A DNA stretch of 64,000 nt from Microplitis mediator (Eukaryota; Arthropoda; Insecta; Hymenoptera; Braconidae): contig NC_079975.1 of NCBI RefSeq assembly GCF_029852145.1, forward strand, positions 20,899,364-20,963,363. Reading direction: 5' to 3'. Below the pieces are notes generated by a model, which worked only from the letters and a program-made list of their open reading frames with translations, was not told where the DNA came from and did not search any database. A program made the position numbers and the translations under genes. Shown here in pieces: positions 34,398-46,363 of this stretch (the stretch's first letter is position 1; every line of letters starts with the position of its first letter).

Positions 34398-37300
34398 TCA
34401 ATTTGGTTTCGCAGAAATAGCGGCTGAAAAACCGCCCGCTTCTTTCGATTTATTGCTGACAAATATTAAAAGCAATTTTCCCGCTGAGAGAGTAATTTTC
34501 AAATTTTTTTTGTTGCCGCAGTAAATTCCAACAAGCGGCGGGTCAAAATAATCACCATCGCGTATTTTAAAAAAATCATTTATGCAATTTTTGCTGTATT
34601 CGAGATCGAAATAGTCGAACACAATTGATATTTTGTGATTTTCTGGTGCAATAACATTCCAAAAGCACTGTTTATTTCTTCCATATGACTCCGGATAGTT
34701 TGGCGATTCCAAATAATGAGTATCATTACTTTTGAGATATACATAACCGCCGCAAACTGTTTCGTATTCAATTGAAAATCCAAGACGATAACTTCCATAA
34801 CGAACTCCAATAAATGTCACCGTCACATAATCATCACCAATTAAGGAGACGGTTTCAATTTCTCCGCAGTAACGTCCTAAATTAAATATATATTCAATAT
34901 TCAAATGTAGCAGTTATTGATATTATTTTCGCTGAAAATGATTAAAAACGCACCTAATACAGTACTATCAGTCTGATAGCCATTTCTAATTTCTAAGTAA
35001 TCAACTGTACAATTAGGAGTATCGTGAGAATATAAAGATGTGATATAAAGCTTTATTTTTTCGCCTCTAGCAGCTCGGATTGTCCATTGACAATATTCGA
35101 AATCAATTTGTGATTCATTTGCATTAGTTGACAGACTAAACATACCTCTCGGTTCAAAAAATGTTTGGCCACATTCTATATGAAATAACGTTAGAATAAA
35201 ACTATAATAAACACAAATACGTTTTTGTAACAAATACTCGAAATGTATGACATTAAGTGCCGCCATGCGGCAGTTAAAAAAATTAGATGTCAAAGCAGCA
35301 AATTGTTCGAATTGTGACGTCATTAGCCGTGCAAAAAATATTTTTATTCAACTCATGCGCGCTATTCACGTTTTATCATGCCTACACAGTACACGGAAAG
35401 AAAATTATGGCAGCGGTTCCCATAATTTTGTGGAATATTTTCCTATACCATCATAGGAATTACGACCATAAATTATGGGAGCGGTTCCTGTAATTATAGG
35501 AATGTTTCCCATAATTATAGGAATAGTTCCTATAATTATGGGAATAGTTCCCATACTATTATAGGAACCATTCCTATAATATTATGGGAATGGTTCCCAT
35601 ATTATCATGAAAAAACTATTTTAAAGAAGTGTGGTAATCATTTCTACACTACACAGAAATATTAGTAAACATAAAAACAAAAATTCAAAAATTGAAAAAA
35701 AAAATCGTATTTGGCAAAATAACATTAAAATTTTTAACAAGAATTTTTTGTCAGCACAAAACATTCAAGAAAATTCAAATTTTGGGAAATTTCTACAGTA
35801 TTGTGCAAAAAAAAAATTTTATGATATTATAGGGATGGTTCCCATAACATTATGGGAATAGTTCCCATAATATTATAGGAATAGTTCCTATACCAATATG
35901 GGAACCATTCCCATAATAGTATGGGAATGATTCCCATACCATTATGGGAATGGTTCCCATCATGGTATGGGAACTATTCTCGTACTATTATGGGAATTGT
36001 TTCCATAATATATGGGAACCATCCCTATAGTAGTATAGGTACTATTCCCATACCATTATGGGAACCATTCCCATAATGCATAACAAAACTTCCCATAATT
36101 TTCTTTCCGTGTAAAAAATATTGTGTAAAATCAACACAGTTTGTGTGTTAAAAACGGTTGACACGAAATTTGTGTTGAAATTTCGATACAAACTTTGTGT
36201 AATCCCTTTTTAACACAAAGACTTTGTTGAAATATCGCCACAAGAGGGCGCAAAGAATTCACAGTAACACACAAAATGTGTTAATAAAGAGTGTAGAACA
36301 CATTTTTTATGTTACAAAAAGTGACACAAACTTTGTGTTAGTTTAACACAAACCGTTTTCGACACAAATACACAATATTTTTTTTATCATTCATGCAATA
36401 TGTGCTATCTTGGCGCACGCTCTTTTGTTCGCCAAATAGCTGTTTGCCCATTCAACTGTTTCCACGACATTTGTGTGCGTTAAACGATTATCTGCGTGCG
36501 ACAAGTAAATTTGAGTGCGACAAGTAAACTTGTCGCACTCAAATTTACTTCTTGTCGCATGCAGATTATCGTTTAACCCACAAAAATGTCGCGGCAACAG
36601 TTGAATCAGCAAAAAGCTACTTGGAGAATAAAACAGCGAGCACTAAGATAGTACTTATATTGCATTAATGATAAAAAAAACTGTGTCCAATTCGTGCGGT
36701 GTTGTCGATTACCCACTCGAGCGAATGAGCGCACTCACTTCGTTCGTGCGCTCAACTTCGCTCTCGTGGGCAATCGACAACTTACCGCACTAGTTGTACA
36801 ATATACTATTACTGTGTACAATGCGAACCCTAAATGGCCGTTTACCGACTGGCGAAAAATTATTTGTCTAAACGCAATAAAGATGTCTACAATCCCGGCC
36901 ATTGTGACGTAATGAAAATAACCGTAACTATCTTTCGAGCTCTTACTAAATATTGGGTAATTACAATTCCCTGTTGTTACCCATTGAGTAGCCAAGATTG
37001 TGATACCGAATGTTTTTTTCACGATGTCACTAAACAGCTATTGAGACTTCGCTTTTTAGGCGATTAATAAAACGTGAATAGCGCATATGAATTGAATAAA
37101 ATTATGGGCGCAACATGTAGGGTAAGTTATAATCCGTCACCCGCGATGTGTTTAGCACTGACACATTATGAATCACTTACCCTATTAGTTACGCCAATAA
37201 CTATTAAGTTGCATGTACTATAGCTAGCGTGCAAAAAATATCAAAGTAACTGACTGAGGCATCTTGTGAAAGAATTTTTCATCATATTTCAAACGCCTTT

Positions 37301-39222
37301 TATACCTGCGGCCGGTAACCTGCCGCCTGTGGTCACTCATTGGCATACTTTTCGAGTATAAGACGATTGTGTTGACAACCTCGTGTTTGGTTCGGTAGTA
37401 AATCGTTACAGTTCGTCTTATACACAATCGCACTTAATATATGTAGGGGAGGGTGGGGCAGAGCGGCCCCTCTAAGCCAATTATTATTTTTTGTGGCTTT
37501 CAACCATAAGATCACTTTACTTTTGTCCTATTTCGAACAAATTTATGGACATTTTGCCAAAATTCTGAAATTTTTTTTTTTTTTGTGGGGCAGAGCGGCC
37601 CCCCTTCAAAAAGTGATAAAAAAAATTTTTTTTTTCGTTTTTTTTTTTTTTAAATTGTTTTCATCATTAAGAATGTATTTCTTTCTCTTGGCAACTATTT
37701 TTGGTTTTATATTACTCGAAAAAAATTTTTTAAAGCGTAAAAAATCGTTCACTCTCGATTACCTTAATTACTAATTGTTATTTAATAAAAAAAAAAATCA
37801 ATTCTATAATTTTACTTTATTTCAAAAATTTATCAACTAGAAAAAAAAAATTTAATTTTTATAAATTTTTAGTGACCAAATTTGCCTCTTACATCGAGAA
37901 ACGGCCGAAAAATATGAAAAAATAATTTTTTCGGAAGTTTCGGCTGGTCCATTTTGCCCCAGGTGTTATGCGTAGGGCTAGAAATGTGGAATTATAATCA
38001 TTTTTCTTTAATTTGACGATAAAAATATAAAAAAATCACTTTTTTTAAATTTTGGGCTCGCCCATTTTGCCCCAAATGTCATGCGTAGGGGTAAAAATGC
38101 GCGAACATATCGGATTTATAGTAATTAGTCGAAAAAAAAAAAATTTTTTTTTTGGAAAATTTCAGGGGGCCGCTCTGCCCCACCCTCCCCTATATGTATT
38201 AGAAATATGAACGAAAATACAAACTTGGACAATCGTAAAGCAAATTTGTTGCATTTATGTCACCCTTACTGAGTCTATTTCTCTGACCGATTTCCGGTAT
38301 CCTTCCATTAATTTTTCGTAACGGGACAATAGTATCTGTATTCGGGCTGGTTGCAAAGGCTGATGATTTATAATGCATTATTGAACCATAATCGTAGTGC
38401 TGACCTAAAGTACTTGTGCCTTCAGCAGCTAGTTTGGTAAAATCAGATTCGAACCCTATGAAAAATAAGAAAAATACTTGAGTAATCGTAATGAACTGTC
38501 TGGTAAGGGACGAAACAGCGCGATTTCAGACGAGAGAGAAGTTGGCTGGTATCATAATCGTGTTTTGGAAAAATTATAAAATAATCCTACTGTTTAAATT
38601 TACCATCTTCAATGATATCATAATTTATTTCAACATAATCATCACGATCTGGACGGTTATGTTCATGAAAAAAACCTATTGCATGACCCAGTTCGTGAAC
38701 AACCGTTCCAAATATATCACATCCATCAGGTAGACTAATATACTGTCTTCCTTTGCCTCGTTTGCCGACAAATGAACAGCATCTGATAATTTCAGTTTAT
38801 TTATAATTATTGATTATCGTAGAATTTTCATTTTGTTTCAACCGAAAATCTTCAACTCACCCGCAGCTTAATTTAGCGAACAGTAAATAATTACCGCGAG
38901 CTTCTTTAATTCTTTCAACAAATTTAATGCAAGTCGATTGTTCCCAGTGTCTCATTGCTCTCCTAAATAATTTCCGTTGTGCTCCATTAAATATGTCTCC
39001 AATTTCATACGGAATAATACCGTCATCCCATAGAAATCTGTTCCCATTGACAGCCACTGATCTTCGGGTTATATTAATCGGTTGTCCCGGATCAAAATTA
39101 TTTGTCGGATCAAGCTCTCTATTTATTAGCTCTCCGTTGGGTGATATTACATATGAATTTATTGTTATTAAGAAAAAATTCAGTACTTTGATAACAATAA
39201 ACGTGTGTAATATTAATTTCAT
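34398..39222 (-). CDS. TLL-8: astacin-CUB-CUB metalloprotease, diverged type C, complete
   Basis: Exons 38861-39222, 38604-38782, 38225-38455, 34954-35175, 34398-34876 (minus) join to 1473 bases, 490 residues. Signal peptide MKLILHTFIVIKVLNFFLIT; propeptide to NITRRSV; FLWDDGIIPYEI; HELGHAIGFFHEHNRPDRD; SIMHYK; CUB1 KCGQTFFEPRG; CUB2 CGGYVYLKSND, ending SAKPN. Exons 1-3 and the 5' flank resemble TLL-2 and TLL-5, but CUB2 is clearly more diverged, so this is the oldest type C copy here. Intron 3 is 3.05 kb (35176-38224) and made of several abutting palindromic elements, against about 150 bases in TLL-2. Splice sites remain good, so the gene is probably functional. Confidence 0.87.
35391..36113. 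mobile_element. CACGG-end element built from palindromic 23-bp units (copy 1)
   Basis: Ends ACACGGAAAGAAAATTATGG and CCATAATTTTCTTTCCGTGT. The arms are tandem, self-complementary units of about 23 bp around ATGGGAATGGTTCCCATAAT. The non-repetitive centre (about 35610-35830) is shared with 48290-48490 and 52290-52510. Confidence 0.8.
36114..36385. mobile_element. Palindromic element with TTTGTGT motifs
   Basis: Ends AAAAAATATTGTGTA and TACACAATATTTTTTTT. The interior alternates TTTGTGTTAA and its complement. It abuts the previous element directly. Confidence 0.55.
36386..36812. mobile_element. Palindromic repeat also found in TLL-7 intron 1
   Basis: First 290 bases have inverted ends (TATCATTCATGCAATAT / ATATTGCATTAATGATA), followed by a tail containing CACTCACTTCGTTCGTGCGC. 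The copy at 27977-28288 shares both parts. Confidence 0.6.
36813..37442. other. Intron 3 of TLL-8, unassigned part
   Basis: Higher in GC than the surroundings, with no identified ends, repeats or coding potential beyond chance frames. Confidence 0.3.
37443..38192. mobile_element. TIR element TAGGGGAGGGTGGGGCAGAG (copy in TLL-8 intron 3)
   Basis: Left TAGGGGAGGGTGGGGCAGAG, right inverse CTCTGCCCCACCCTCCCCTA. A second copy is at 45533-46344. The inside is T-rich with further GGGGCAGAG and TTGCCCCA motifs; no transposase. Confidence 0.75.
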
Positions 39223-39894
39223 TGTTGGTGTTACCGAACAAAGAACTCGGCAAAAATTATTTACAGTCGTAGTTTAGCCAAAAAATGCACTTCAATTCAA
39301 TCTATCTGTCTCAGAACTGAATTTTTTTTTTCTACTTATTAAATATAGATACTAAATTACATTGCGTAAAAATATTATCATTTATGACTATGATGATTGG
39401 TCGAGAGAATTTAATTACTCTGAGGTAAGAAATCGAAAGTTTTTAGAATTCTATAAATATAGTCATTTTAAATGAAAAAACAAAATTTAATAGCACCAAA
39501 ATCTACAAAAAATATATATAACTTTGATAGAGGAAATAATAAAATACAATAATATATTTTTTTTTCAAATAGATTTTTTGACATCCTGCAATTAATTATT
39601 TTTATTTATTGGTAATGAACAAAAATAATTTTTCAGTTTGTTTTTTTCCAAATTAGAAGTGTTTATCAATTATTAATCGTATTACGAACGTTAAACAGAA
39701 AAAAATAAAAATTTTATTAATGTCCTTGAATCATGGGGTGATCGCTTCAGTGAATGAACGCGATTAGTAAATGCACGTTATTTTAGTTTTACCTGCATTA
39801 TATAGATTTTAATGACAATTACATAAAAATAAATTCAGTCAAATTCCATTAAGTCTGACAGCTAGTCGATAAAGGAGCAGAAATTTTCTGAAAA

Positions 39895-40492
39895 CCCTGG
39901 CGGATCCAAATTACGGTAGTTTACCGTAATTTACAGTAACGTGCGGTAATTTACCGTAAAATACGGTAACTTACGACCTATTTACTGTAAGCACCGTATG
40001 CTTTTTTATTTTTACAGCCCTAGCGGATCCGAATTACGGTAAATACAGTAATTTACCGTAATTTACGGTGCCTAGCAGAATTACCGTAAATTGCGGTAAT
40101 CTACGGTAAATTGCCGTAATTTGCGGTAATTCTGCTAGGCGCCGTAATCTACGGTAAATTTACCGTAATTTGCTTAGGTTGCCGTAATTTACCGTAAATT
40201 ACGGTAATTTACGGTAAAATACCGTAATTTACGGTAATTCTGCTAGGCACCGTAAATTACGGTAAATCACTGTATTTACCGTAATTCGGATCCGCTAGGA
40301 AGTCTTTAAAGTAAAATACTTCACTTTACGGTAACTTACCGCAGGCCTGTCGCAATTTTACGGTAAATTATCGTTCTCTTACTGCAAATTTACGGTAAAA
40401 TGCCTTATTTTTGCCGTGAAATATCGCACTTTTATCGTAAAACGCCATATTTTACCGTAAATTGCGTTTACTGTCATTCGAATTCGCCAGGG
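39895..40492. mobile_element. Palindromic TACGGTAA element with a nested copy
   Basis: Outer ends CCCTGGCGGATCCAAATTAC and TTCGAATTCGCCAGGG. A nested copy at 40017-40300 has ends CTAGCGGATCCGAATTACGG and the inverse. The body is almost entirely TACGGTAA/TTACCGTA repeats. Related to 56996-58625. Confidence 0.7.
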
Positions 40493-41009
40493 ATTTCCGG
40501 CTAGTGAATGCTCTTCCTTCAAAAAGAATTTTATTTTTTTTATTTTAATTGTTTTTCTAGTATGCAGCCGTAGTAACGGCTTTTTACACTTTTTGCCTTT
40601 ATATTGCAACTTCTTTACTTTCTATTTCTGCCTTCATTGTGCGGCTGTGGCCCGACTTGTGCTTATACTGTACTGCATCATTACGGTGATGCCCTACAAC
40701 CTTCCTTGTGCAATGAAGGTGTAGTGGCGTAGGGAAACCACAGAGAAAACCTAGCCAGTACAGTTTCGGTTTGGGTGAAGCTCCAGTGATCGATAAAATT
40801 CCTATTTTACCGATCACTGGATCTTCATCCCGCGCCTAACGGTCGGAGACCTTCGTTCGAACCCAACGCGTGGCTAAACGGTCACCCAGCCAAGTAGTGG
40901 CCATTTTCAATGCTACTTAACTTCAGTGATCGCCCGAGCCACGCGTGTGCCGAACGGCTGCCTCAGCCGCTTTCCTTCAAAAAGTAAATTACACACATGT
41001 GCTGTGACA
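40493..41009. other. TLL-8/TLL-9 spacer
   Basis: Moderately GC-rich with short inverted repeats (for example CGATCACTGG/CCAGTGATCG at about 40785-40825). No gene or clear element end. Confidence 0.3.
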
Positions 41010-41174
41010 CACGGAGAAAAATTTCAAGTAAATATGCCTATGGAAGCATAGTAATTATTACATTACTCTATAGTTTGTACAAGCAGTCACATAAGAGCGG
41101 CGTGACACAAACTATAGAGTAATGTAATTATTACTATGCTGCATAGGCATATTTACTTGACATTTCTCTCCGTG
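41010..41174. mobile_element. 165-bp CACGG-end hairpin element
   Basis: CACGGAGAAAAATTTCAAGT at the left and ACTTGACATTTCTCTCCGTG at the right. The whole element is a near-perfect hairpin with a short loop around 41080-41105. Confidence 0.75.
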
Positions 41175-41441
41175 CATCTACACAAATGATGCATATATAT
41201 GTACGCAGTACAAATGTATGCCATCGGGTGGAAGGCAACGTAACTCATAGTGGAGGTTAAGATTAAGGGAAATTCTAAACTCAATGAAATCAGATTCATT
41301 GGAATTCGACTGCACTCAATGGCTGTTCGATTGACAACTTTTAGAACTTGAGTTTCAATTTTTTTGCATCCTACATAAAAAGATGTGAAAATACGAGCGT
41401 TCATTCACTGGTCGAGCATTTACTGGCTTAGTCACTCGTTA

Positions 41442-44320
41442 TTAGTTAACTTTATCAATTGCAGTGATTGATGCTGAAAATCCAGCATCAGTATGAGAGC
41501 CATCGCTGAAAAATTTAATGTAAACCGAATTTTCCATTGAAATAATTTCCCATGGATTTATTTTTCCACAATAAATACCGATGATTGGCGAGTCCTGTTT
41601 ATAGCCATCTCCTATTTTAAGATAATCATTAACGCATTGGTCGCTGCTTTCAAGGCTGAAAAAATCGAATTTTATTTTTACTTTATGATCTTCTGGCGCT
41701 GATATTCGCCATAGACAGTTCTTATTTGATTCATAATCAGCTGGATAGTTTGGCGATTCTAAATAAGCCGTGTCGCCATTTTTTTTCAAAAATATTTCAC
41801 TATCACATATTTTAATATAATTCGCTTCAAATTGTGAATTTCCATTCCATTGATTTGGTGCTAAATAACTCACTATCATATTATTGCCACCAATAACTCC
41901 AGCTTCATACGCTAGGGTGCAGTATCGATCTAAGTTAAAAATGAACCAAAAATATAATAATGAGATGAATACTTTGCATTTAAGATTCGAAGTATTTTGA
42001 TAAAAAAAAATTTACCAATAATAGGACTTTTGACTCTATCGAGACCATCGCGTATTTCCACATATTCACTTGCACAATCAGGAGAACTCTCAAAATTTAG
42101 CGTCACAATTCTAAGGACAATTCGTTCTCCATGAGCGGCTTTGATTCGCCATTCGCAATGCCCATAATTATTTTCCGGTAATGCAATAGTTCCATTATTA
42201 TCTGATACGGTTATGCAGCATTCTGATTGAATTGATTCGTTAATTAAAAATTATAATTATTGGTAATATTTAATTATAGATTTCAAAAATTAAAACTTAC
42301 TAGGACATTGATAGAGACGATTAGTAGCTTCTATATCGCCATCGCTAAGTCTTACGTGGAAACCGAGTTTTGGTATCCTGCCATTGTCTAACTGTTTAGG
42401 GACAATTGTATCCAAAAACTCAAGGTGTGCAAAAGCATTTCTGGGATAATGCATTATAGAACGATAATTATAGGGCTGTTGTAGAGTATCAACTTCATCA
42501 GGTGAAAATTTACTAAATTCTTGCCAAAAACCTGCGCTCAAAAAAATAAATTGTTTTTTCTTGTTACGATAACAAGTAAAAAAATCTAGGCGTCGGTTGG
42601 CCCTGCGGGCCAGCCCCAAAACTTCCCGCTGTTTTCGAGCTCGTTGAGCTCGAAAACATTATTGTGAATACATTTTTGAGCTCTTCGAGCTCGCAAATAT
42701 TTTTGTATGCCATTGTTTTGTAAAAAACCATTTTTTAGCATTTCCTTCTCCCACGATATCTCGCGAACGAATTAACCGATTTTGATGGTTGAGGTGGCAA
42801 TCGACGCGTTTTATCAAGTTCTAAAGCTGATCAAATTTTGAAATTGATTTATTTAGCCGTTTTTGAGAAATTTCAAAAAAACCAAGGAAAAAATTTTTTT
42901 TGAATTCCTTCGTCAACGGTTTCTCTTGAACGAATGAACCGATTTTGATGGTTGAGGTGGCATTCGACGCGGCTTATAGAGTTTTAGAGCTGATTAGATT
43001 TTGGAATCAATCCATCGAGCAAATTAAAAGTTATCCAAATAAAACATTTTATTTTTGAAATATCTCTGAACGCACCCTACCGATTAAGTTCAAATTTTTA
43101 CGGCTTCAAGACATTAACAAGCCGCGTCGAATGACACCTCAAAGATCAAAATCGGTTCATCTGTTCAAGAGTTATGAATATTTACATACATACATACGTA
43201 CGTACGTACACACATACATACACTCGGACATCATCGTGAAATTAGTCAGGATAGCTTCCTAGGACCTCGAAACGTCGACATCTGATGGAAATTCGATTTT
43301 CGTAAATCGGACCGAAACCAATAACTTCCCGAATTTTTGAAAATTTACAATTTTCTTAGCGGGAAGTTAAAAATCTAGGCGTCGGTTGGCCCTGCGGGCC
43401 AGCCCCAAAACTTCGCGCTGTTTTCGAGCTCGAAAATGCTATTACGTGCGATCATTTTTTCATGAGCTTTTCAAGCTCTAACAAGTTACGTTTTATGCTA
43501 GAGTTTGAAAAGTTAAGAATCGAAAATCATTAATGAAGAAGCGGCTTTTAAATTTTTATTCTTGATTATGTTCTCTGAATCAAATGTATTGAGGCAGAAA
43601 TCAATGTCAGTGGTCAAAATCAAGATTTGAATGAGTTTTGAATTAGGTCAGAGCAAGAATATATGGAATATCCGAGAAAAACATTAAAGACTGGCTTTTT
43701 CAATTTTTTGCTGACAATATATGTAAAACTAAAGAACAAGTTTTATGACATTATCTGATGATCGAAAGAGACTATAAAGAGAAAGAGTTGGTATAATTTT
43801 AGACACATTTTTAGAACATAATATTTTGATTTATCCGGAAAAAATAACATAAAATGTTATTTTTTTAACTTTTCAGCGCCGATATCTTTTGAACTAATCA
43901 ACCGATTTTGACGTCTGAGGTGGCAACCGGCGCGTTTTCTTGAATTCTAGAGCTGATTAAAATTTGAAAACGATCGGTTCAACCGTTTCGAAGATATTTG
44001 GAAAAACCCGTTTTTTTACCATTTCTTTCTCCAACAATATCTCTCGAACAAATGAACCGATTGAGATGGTTGTGGTCGCATTCGACGCGGCTTATAAAGT
44101 TCTAGAGCTGATTAGATTTTGAAGTCGATCGTTCGAGTCGTTTTTGAGAAATCACTAAAAAACTAAAAAAAAATTTTTTTTTTTTTCGTAATTTGCCAAT
44201 ATTTTCGAGTCTACTTGATCAAATGATCTGAAATTTTTAGGAAAGTTGACGGCCAACAAGCTCTTTCGATCGCCACCTTAAACATCCAAATCGATTCATT
44301 AGTTAAAAAGTTACAAAGAG

Positions 44321-44410
<90 letters not shown>

Positions 44411-45243
44411 TACACTTGGTCATCATTTTGAAAATAGTCAGAATAGCTTCTTAGGTCCTCAACACGTCGACATCTGATGAAAACTCGATTTTCGAAAATC
44501 GGGGTGAAAACAATTACTTCCCGAGTTTTTGAAAATTTACAATTTTCTTAGCAGGAAGTTAAAAATATTTAAAAATACATCTGATAAATAATATTTATTA
44601 ACCTCGTTCGATGTTTTGCTTATTAACGTGGATATACTGATCGCGATCTGGATGTTGATGCTCATGATGAAAACCCAAAGCGTGTCCCAGTTCATGGAGG
44701 ACAATGTGTAATTTATCACAGCCATCATTCAAACTTAAAACACTGCGTCCATTATTTCTTGGCATTTTCCCGTCGAAGCAGCAACTAATAGTTCGTAATA
44801 GAATTTATAATATTAGTGATTCTATAATAATTATCAGCTCAACTAATAGCAATAGAGTTGTACAGTAGTATTAAATAGATAATTTACCCGCAGTCTAATT
44901 TAGTGATGGAGACGTAATCGGAATGGATCTTAGGATCTCTTTCAATAAATTGAACGCAAGTCGACTGTTCCCACATTCGCATCGCTCGTTTGAAAATAGT
45001 GCGTTGTAATCCAGTAAAAATGTCATCAATTTCATAAGGAATTATACCTTCTTCCCAAAGATCGTGTTTATTTTTAATAGCTACCGATTTTTTGACTTTA
45101 TTTGTTTGCGGAATATTTTCTAAATTCACAATTCCATCATACTCTTCATTCTCAATATTTTCGTCATGTATTATATTAGAATTAATCACTGACACTGCCA
45201 ATGACAGTATTTGAAAAACAAGTAAATTAAATATCGATTTCAT
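41442..45243 (-). CDS. TLL-9: astacin-CUB-CUB metalloprotease, type D, complete
   Basis: Exons 44888-45243, 44603-44784, 42301-42531, 42016-42222, 41442-41929 (minus) join to 1464 bases, 487 residues. Signal peptide MKSIFNLLVFQILSLAVSV; propeptide ends VKKS (dibasic only); DLWEEGIIPYEID; HELGHALGFHHEHQHPDRD; SIMHYP. Exon 4 CUB1 starts KCCITV where other family members have CG, and is five residues short. CUB2 starts CDSEIF instead of CGGD. Exons 1-3 are nearly identical to TLL-10 while exons 4-5 are very different. Intron 2 (2.07 kb) carries two AACTTCCCGCT repeats; TLL-10 has the 86-base empty version. Confidence 0.88.
42589..43372 (+). repeat. AACTTCCCGCT-family repeat in TLL-9 intron 2, first copy
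   Basis: From GGCCCTGCGGGCCAGCCCC through AACTTCCCGCT (42620) to AGCGGGAAGTT (43358-43368). Close to 28935-29675; ACAT/ACGT microsatellite at 43186-43222. Confidence 0.7.
43373..44571 (+). repeat. AACTTCCCGCT-family repeat in TLL-9 intron 2, second, longer and more diverged copy
   Basis: Begins with the same GGCCCTGCGGGCCAGCCCC and ends AGCAGGAAGTT (44550-44560). It has a longer, different middle and an uninterrupted CA dinucleotide run at 44324-44405. Confidence 0.6.
44324..44405. repeat. (CA)n microsatellite
   Basis: About 40 uninterrupted CA units within the TLL-9 intron 2 repeat. Such long perfect runs are usually length-polymorphic. Confidence 0.95.
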
Positions 45244-45334
45244 CTTCTGTTACTTAATGTAAATGCTTACTTAAAAAAAATAAGTTGTCAATTTTGTTAA
45301 AGTAACTAACTAATACGTGGTCATTGGTATGTCG

Positions 45335-45343
45335 TTATATATA
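45335..45343 (-). promoter_or_regulatory. Candidate TATA box of TLL-9
   Basis: TATATATAA on the minus strand, about 92 bases upstream of the ATG. The surrounding 190 bases are nearly identical before TLL-10, including its TATATAA. Confidence 0.4.
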
Positions 45344-45454
45344 CTTAATTATCGCGACGTAGCAGTGATTAGCGTTATATTTTGTCGCTAAGGCTTGCAA
45401 TGAGCGGAATTAGATCATAAAACTTTTTTTTTTATATACAATTCAAGTATATTT

Positions 45455-46363
45455 CTCACTCTCAATCTTTTCGTCATGTATTATATTAGAATTAATCACT
45501 GATACTGCCAATGACAGAATTTGAATAACAAGTAGGGGAGGGTGGGGCAGAGCGACCCTCCTAAGCCAATAATTACTTTTTGTGTCTTTCAACCATCAGA
45601 TCACTTTACTTTGGTCCTATTTCGAACAAATTTATAAACATTTTGCCAAAATTCTGAAAAAAAAAATTTTTTTTGTGGGGCAGAGAGACTCCCCTCCAAA
45701 AAATGATAAAAAAATTTTTTTTTAATTTTTTAAAAATTTTTTTTAACTGTTTTCATCATTAAGAATGTATTTCTTTCTCTTGACAATTATTTTTGGTTTT
45801 ATATTACTCAAAAAAATTTTTTTTAGGTGTAATAAATCGTTCACCCTCGATTAGCTTAATTATTAATTGTTATATAATAATAAAAAAAACAATTTTATAC
45901 TTCTTATTTGTCATTACTTTGAAACCAAAAAACGTGTTTGTTAATTTTTCAGATTATAAATAGTTTTACTTTGTTCCAAAGATTTATCAACTAAAAAAAA
46001 ATTATTATTTTTGAATATTTGTCGTGACCAAATTGGCCTCAGACAGAGAAACGGCCGAAAAATATGAAAAAATCATTTTTTCAGAAGTTTTGGTTGGTCC
46101 ATTCCATCCCAGGTGTTATGTGTAGGGCTAGAAATGTGGAAATATAGTCATTTTTTATAATTTGACGATAAAAATATGAAAAAATCACTTTTTCAAAATT
46201 TTCGGCTTGTCCACTTTGCCCAAGATGTCATGCGTAGGGCTAAAAATGCGCAAACATATCGGATTTATAGTAATTAGTCAAAAAAAAAAAAAATTTTTTT
46301 TTTATCAAAATTTTAGGGGGGCTACTCTACCCCACCCTCCCCTATGTTAAATATCGGTTTCAT
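45455..46363 (-). pseudogene. Relic of a type D exon 1 (signal peptide), split by a transposon
   Basis: On the minus strand ATG AAA CCG ATA TTT AAC (46346-46363) matches the first six codons of TLL-9. The match then breaks at the TAGGGG element (45533-46344) and resumes at 45532 with CTTGTTATTCAAATTCTGTC, continuing in register through NSNIIHDEKIES before a stop. No catalytic exon follows, so it is the broken start of a further type D copy. A TA pair at both ends fits a target duplication: the uninterrupted form survives in TLL-9 and TLL-10. Confidence 0.75.
45533..46344. mobile_element. TIR element TAGGGGAGGGTGGGGCAGAG (copy 2)
   Basis: Ends TAGGGGAGGGTGGGGCAGAG and CTACCCCACCCTCCCCTA, inside the exon-1 relic. 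Homologous throughout to 37443-38192. The precise empty site is given by the intact type D exon 1. Confidence 0.8.

Noticed and set aside
35391..36113. Regular repeat-and-gap pattern resembling a CRISPR array
   Set aside because: Eukaryotic context; units are contiguous palindromes with no unique spacers, no leader and no cas genes.
37493..37774. 93-codon plus-strand frame
   Set aside because: Phe/Lys-rich translation of T-runs inside the TAGGGG element.
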